Part shown: positions 60,637 to 64,000 of the stretch, piece after piece | How positions within the stretch are numbered: position 1 is the stretch's first letter | Layout of the letters: every line of letters begins with the position of its first letter | The notes under the pieces: model-generated | Database searches by the model: none | Told to the model about the DNA's origin: nothing | Seen by the model: only the letters and a program-made list of their open reading frames with translations | From: Luteimonas sp. MC1750 | Lineage (GTDB): Bacteria > Pseudomonadota > Gammaproteobacteria > Xanthomonadales > Xanthomonadaceae | Assembly (NCBI RefSeq): GCF_016615955.1 | Contig: NZ_CP067113.1 | Span: forward strand, 2,356,001-2,420,000 | Direction of reading: 5' to 3' | Length of the DNA: 64,000 bases | Translations under genes and position numbers: made by a program

Positions 60637-61432
60637 AGGCCACGGTCGCCATGCGACCGGTGCGCGCGTCGCGCCGGTGCGAGAAGAAGCGCTTCCCGTC
60701 CGAGATCGTGCACAGGTCGCCGCCGTGGATGTCGCCCTCCGCGATTCCGGCCGCGCGCAGCCTGCGCCGCGCCAGGGCGTACAGGTCCACGTGCCAGTGG
60801 CCAGGGCGGGTCGCGACGAAGGCGGACGCCGCGTCCGGATCGCGGTCGGTGAACGCCGCGCGCACCTCCCCGCCGACTTCATAGGCGTCGGGGCCGGCGG
60901 CCGGGCCCAGCCACGCGACCAGCCCGCCCGCGGGCGCACGCATCGCATCGATCGTCGCCTCCAGCACGCCGGCGGCGAGCCCGCGCCAGCCGGCATGCGC
61001 GACCCCGACCTCGCGGCCATCGCGCGCGGCGAAGACCACCGGCAGGCAGTCCGCGGTCAGGACCGCGAGCACCGCGCCCGCGACCGAGGTCACCGCGGCG
61101 TCGGCTTCGGGCTCGGCCTCCATGCGCCGGCGCTCGGCCGTCGCGTCGCCCTCGGGCAGCACGTCGTCCACGCGCAGCACGCCGGTGCCGTGCACCTGGC
61201 GCAGCCAGTGCGGCGCCGAAGGCAGCCCGGCGCGCAGGGTGAATTCCGCGCGGTTGGCGGCCACGCAGATCGGATCATCGCCGGCGTCGCCCCGGGCGTT
61301 GCCCAGGTTGAAGCGGTCGAACGGCACCATCGAGGCCCCGGCGCCGTGGCGCAGGGTGGTCAGCGCGCGCACGCCGGGCGGCGCGGGCCAGCCCGCATCC
61401 AGCCAGGCGCTGCGCGAGTGCCCGGTGATCAC
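60629..61432 (-). CDS. pgeF: Multicopper-type/laccase-domain protein PgeF (YfiH)
   Basis: 267 residues with a GTG start at 61432 that overlaps the rluD stop by four bases (GTGA). Motifs of the laccase-domain family are intact: '[10 protein letters not shown]', '[11 protein letters not shown]' and '[14 protein letters not shown]', whose His/Cys hold the metal. E. coli PgeF hydrolyses a misincorporated Ser from the peptidoglycan precursor pool, the likely role here. The C-terminus ends ATVAWL, normal for the family, and the final CTG and TAG come from a REP half-element. Confidence 0.92.
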   Translation of the reverse strand: MITGHSRSAWLDAGWPAPPGVRALTTLRHGAGASMVPFDRFNLGNARGDAGDDPICVAANRAEFTLRAGLPSAPHWLRQVHGTGVLRVDDVLPEGDATAERRRMEAEPEADAAVTSVAGAVLAVLTADCLPVVFAARDGREVGVAHAGWRGLAAGVLEATIDAMRAPAGGLVAWLGPAAGPDAYEVGGEVRAAFTDRDPDAASAFVATRPGHWHVDLYALARRRLRAAGIAEGDIHGGDLCTISDGKRFFSHRRDARTGRMATVAWL

Positions 61433-62454
61433 CGCCGCACCCCGGCACCGGTCACGGCATGCGCCGCGGAATCGGCGCGCAGCTCGCGCATCAGCACCTG
61501 CATGTCGGCCGGCAGCGGCGCCTCGCAGCGCACGGTCTCGCCGGTCGAGGGATGCACGAACTCGAGCACTTGGGCGTGCAGGGCCTGGCGCTTGAAGCCG
61601 CGCAGGGCGGTGACCAGCGCGTCGGAGGCCCCGCGCGGCAGCTTCACCGGGCCGCCGTACAGCGGGTCGCCGACGATCGGATAGCGCAGGTGGGTCATGT
61701 GCACGCGGATCTGGTGCGTGCGCCCGGTCTCCAGCCGGCACTCCAGCGCCGTGTGCGCACGGAAACGCTCCTGCAGGCGGTAGTGGGTCTTGGCCTCGCG
61801 GCCGTCGTCGCGCACGGCCATGCGCAGGCGGTCGCGCGGGTGGCGGTCGATCGGCGCATCCACGGTGCCGCCGGAAACCAGGGCGCCGACGACGATCGCC
61901 AGGTACTGCCGGTGGACCTCGCGCGCCGACAGCTGGGCCACCAGGGCGGCCTGGGCCTGCAGGGTGCGAGCCACGACCATCACCCCGGAGGTGTCCTTGT
62001 CGAGCCGGTGCACGATGCCCGCGCGCGGGATCGCGGCCAGCGCCGGGTCGCGGAACAGCAGCGCGTTGACCAGGGTGCCGGTGTGGTTGCCGGCGCCGGG
62101 ATGCACCACCAGGCCGGCGGGCTTGTCGATGACCAGGACCTCGGCGTCCTCGTAGAGCACCGACAGCGGGATGTCCTCGGGGCCGGCGCTGACCTGGGGC
62201 TCGAGGGTCGCGGTCAGCATCACCTCCTGCCCGCCGCGCACCGCTTCGCGTGGGCGCACGGTCGCACCGTCCAGCAGCACGTCCCCGGATTTCACCCAGG
62301 TCGCCAGCCGCGAGCGGGAGTACTCGGGGAACAGCTCGGCCAGCACGGCGTCGAACCGGCGGCCGGCCATGGCGTCGGGCACCCGGGCCGTACGGGGGGC
62401 GTCGGGGGCGGCGTCCGCCGCATCGGGGGCGTCGGCGTCGTGGTCGTCGGTCAT
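61429..62454 (-). CDS. rluD: 23S rRNA pseudouridine synthase RluD
   Basis: 341 residues. An S4 RNA-binding domain (about 30-95, '[35 protein letters not shown]') is followed by the catalytic domain with HRLDKDTSG (nucleophile Asp). RluD modifies helix 69 of 23S rRNA. The N-terminal 25 residues are an Asp/Ala-rich extension. It overlaps pgeF at the 3' end; bamD is divergent, a known gammaproteobacterial order. Confidence 0.95.
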   Translation of the reverse strand: MTDDHDADAPDAADAAPDAPRTARVPDAMAGRRFDAVLAELFPEYSRSRLATWVKSGDVLLDGATVRPREAVRGGQEVMLTATLEPQVSAGPEDIPLSVLYEDAEVLVIDKPAGLVVHPGAGNHTGTLVNALLFRDPALAAIPRAGIVHRLDKDTSGVMVVARTLQAQAALVAQLSAREVHRQYLAIVVGALVSGGTVDAPIDRHPRDRLRMAVRDDGREAKTHYRLQERFRAHTALECRLETGRTHQIRVHMTHLRYPIVGDPLYGGPVKLPRGASDALVTALRGFKRQALHAQVLEFVHPSTGETVRCEAPLPADMQVLMRELRADSAAHAVTGAGVRR

Positions 62455-62500
62455 GGCGGGGTCCGGTTCAGGCGTGGCCCGCTGGTGGCGCGGGGCTGGC

Positions 62501-62509
62501 TGCTATTAT
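62501..62509 (+). promoter_or_regulatory. Extended -10 of bamD
   Basis: TGC directly followed by TATTAT (62504-62509; five of six consensus bases, TG-extended) lies 34 bases before the bamD ATG. It stands out from the GC-rich gap shared with divergent rluD. Confidence 0.6.
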
Positions 62510-62543
62510 CCCCGCTCCACGCCATCCCCGTCCCGGACGCACC

Positions 62544-63398
62544 ATGACCCGAAGCACCACCCTGTTCCGCCGCGCCCTGCTGCTCGTGCTGCTGGCAGCG
62601 CTCGCGACGTCCGGCTGCGCGCGGCTGAAGGGCGCCCTGAAGGACGAGGATGCCAACGAGGGCGTGGCGGTCGAGACGCTCTACGACCGCGGCCACACGC
62701 TGATGCGCCGCGGCAACTGGAGCGGCGCGACCACGGTCTACCGGCGCCTGGTGGCGCAGTACCCGTACGGCGCGCAGACCGAGCAGGCGCTGATGGAGAC
62801 GGCCTACGCGCAGTACAAGATGGGCCGCCACGACGACGCGGTGTCGACCATCGACCGCTTCATCCGCACCTATCCGACGCATCGCCACGTGCCCTACATG
62901 TACTACCTGCGCGGCCTGGTGAACTCGTCGCGCGACACCGTCTTCCTGCAGCGCGCCTGGAACCTCGACGCCAGCCGCCGCGACCTGGCCACCCCGATGC
63001 AGGGCTACAACGACCTGCGCACCGTGGTCGAGCGCTACCCCAACAGCCGCTACGCCGCCGACGCCGCCAACCGGATGGTCGCGCTGCGCAACATGTTCGC
63101 CCGCCACGAGATCGAGACCGCGCTCTATTACATGCGTCGCGATGCCTGGGTCGGCGCCACCGAGCGCGCCCGCTACCTGCTGGAGACCTATCCGCAGAGC
63201 GAGTACCAGAACGACGCGGTGGCCGTGCTGGCCGCGGCCTACACCGAGCTCGGCAACGAGACCCTGGCGGCGGACGCCCGCCGCGTGCTGCAGCTCAACG
63301 AGCCCGACCACCCGTACCTCACGGGCAAGTGGCCGGACTACCCGTGGACGATCCGCAAGCTCAACCCCTTCGCGCCCGAGAAGACCGCGATCCAGTAA
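62544..63398 (+). CDS. bamD: Outer-membrane assembly lipoprotein BamD
   Basis: 284 residues. The signal ends LAALATSGCARL (lipobox Cys24), so it is an outer-membrane lipoprotein of the BAM complex. Five TPRs fold the mature part ('AVETLYDRGHTLMRRGNWSGATTVYRRLVAQYPYGAQTEQALMETAYAQYKMGRHDDAVSTIDRFIRTYP' opens them, then 'GYNDLRTVVERYPNSRYAADAANRMVALRNMFARHEI'). BamD binds unfolded barrel precursors and BamA. The ATG at 62544 was chosen because the signal starts there. A REPIN lies 27 bases after the stop. Confidence 0.95.
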   Translation: MTRSTTLFRRALLLVLLAALATSGCARLKGALKDEDANEGVAVETLYDRGHTLMRRGNWSGATTVYRRLVAQYPYGAQTEQALMETAYAQYKMGRHDDAVSTIDRFIRTYPTHRHVPYMYYLRGLVNSSRDTVFLQRAWNLDASRRDLATPMQGYNDLRTVVERYPNSRYAADAANRMVALRNMFARHEIETALYYMRRDAWVGATERARYLLETYPQSEYQNDAVAVLAAAYTELGNETLAADARRVLQLNEPDHPYLTGKWPDYPWTIRKLNPFAPEKTAIQ

Positions 63399-63425
63399 GC
63401 CGGACGGCCACGCTGCCCCCGCGCC

Positions 63426-63504
63426 CCTGTAGGAGCGGCTACAGCCGCGATCCACGTTCCGGGATACCGAGACGATCCATCGCGGCTATAGCCGCTCCTA
63501 CAGG
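63426..63504. repeat. REPIN between bamD and nadE
   Basis: Arms at 63426-63452 and 63479-63504 with a 26-base loop sit between two convergent genes, 12 bases from the nadE stop. The hairpin could end both transcripts. Confidence 0.88.
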
Positions 63505-63516
63505 GCGGTGGCTACC

Positions 63517-64000
63517 TCAATGCGGGTAGCGGTTGCTGATCGGGTAGCGCCGCTCGCGACCAAACGCGCGGCGGGAGATCTTCGGGCCGGGAGCCGCCTG
63601 CTGGCGCTTCCACTCGCTGTTGCGTACCAGCTTCACCACCCGGTCCACGACCGCGGCGTCGAAGCCGGCCGCGCGCACCTCCTCGCTCGACTGCTCCTGG
63701 TCGACGAAGCGCAGCAGGATCGCGTCCAGCACGTCGTAGGGCGGCAGTGAATCCTGGTCGAGCTGGTTGGCGCGCAGCTCGGCCGAAGGCGGGCGGGCGA
63801 TGACCGCGGGCGGAATCACCGGCGCGCCGCCGACTGTATTGCGCCACTTCGCCAGGCCGTAGACCTCCGTCTTGTACAGGTCCTTGATCGGCGCATAGGC
63901 ACCGGCCATGTCGCCGTAGATCGTGGCGTAGCCCACCGCGTACTCGCTCTTGTTGCCGGTGGTCAGCACCAGGCCCCCGAGCTTGTTCGACAGCGCCATC
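63517..64000 (-). CDS. nadE: Glutamine-dependent NAD+ synthetase, C-terminal part
   Basis: The last about 160 codons of a gene that enters from the right edge. 'TTGNKSEYAVGYATIYGDMAGAYAPIKDLYKTEVYGLAKW' is the conserved NAD synthetase segment that binds deamido-NAD and ATP. The rest (PPSAELRANQLDQDSLPPYDVLDAILLRFVDQEQSSEE) matches the C-terminal region of glutaminase-fused NadE. It amidates deamido-NAD with glutamine-derived ammonia. The N-terminal glutaminase domain is outside the window. Confidence 0.93.
   Translation of the reverse strand, partial: MALSNKLGGLVLTTGNKSEYAVGYATIYGDMAGAYAPIKDLYKTEVYGLAKWRNTVGGAPVIPPAVIARPPSAELRANQLDQDSLPPYDVLDAILLRFVDQEQSSEEVRAAGFDAAVVDRVVKLVRNSEWKRQQAAPGPKISRRAFGRERRYPISNRYPH

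Overview
The window is a dense, very GC-rich stretch of a gammaproteobacterial chromosome, most likely a member of the Xanthomonadaceae/Lysobacteraceae (Luteimonas, Lysobacter or Pseudoxanthomonas type). The pointers are base composition, gene order (yebC-ruvC-ruvA-kup ... ruvB-ybgC-tolQRAB-pal-cpoB-queE-queC; rluD-pgeF beside bamD) and a GTAG-type REP family like that described in Stenotrophomonas. This assignment is inferred; no rRNA is present. About 55 protein genes and one tRNA-Lys are visible. No gap without a gene exceeds 300 bases. There is no IS, prophage, integrase, CRISPR array or secretion cluster.

Layout. 1-5.5 kb: start of a DinG/YoaA helicase, an mrcB (PBP1B)-lipoprotein pair and a two-domain glycosyltransferase. 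5.5-16.5 kb: a membrane protein, relA, a small secreted protein, hrpA, dps and recQ. 16.5-20.8 kb: an arsenic locus, arsR-arsB on the minus strand facing away from arsH-arsC, with a sorbosone-dehydrogenase-like lipoprotein after arsB. 20.8-24.3 kb: tRNA-Lys, a group III truncated haemoglobin, queC, queE, cpoB and pal. 24.3-29.5 kb: tolB, tolA, tolR, tolQ, ybgC and ruvB. 29.5-34.4 kb: a periplasmic nitrate reductase operon napEFDABC. 34.5-40.7 kb: a flavin monooxygenase-like gene, kup, ruvA, ruvC, yebC, a hydrolase and an acetyltransferase. 40.8-50.3 kb: aspS, an MFS transporter, an FmdB-type protein, a lipoprotein, a universal stress protein, an unknown secreted protein, an ABC-F ATPase and a prolyl-4-hydroxylase-like enzyme. 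50.3-64 kb: a TonB-dependent receptor, a YbaL-type antiporter, clpB, otsB with a GH15 glycosidase, gloA, pgeF, rluD, bamD and the end of nadE.

Themes. Cell-envelope integrity (mrcB, Tol-Pal, cpoB, bamD), DNA repair (recQ, ruvABC, dinG), stress (relA, dps, clpB, usp) and low-oxygen or nitrogen-oxide metabolism (nap, truncated haemoglobin, two FNR/ANR-like boxes) dominate.

The most unusual features are: (1) a REP/REPIN family at ten places, all right of 25.7 kb, that hugs gene 3' ends, supplies the stop codon of three genes, lies inside the tol operon and is read through in frame inside the ABC-F ATPase; (2) a recurring arrangement in which a -10-like hexamer ends 6-7 bases before the start codon, implying leaderless mRNAs for eight genes, including two interlocked divergent arsenic promoters; (3) a nap module lying between kup and ruvB. 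I did not find a clearly new defence or biosynthetic system.
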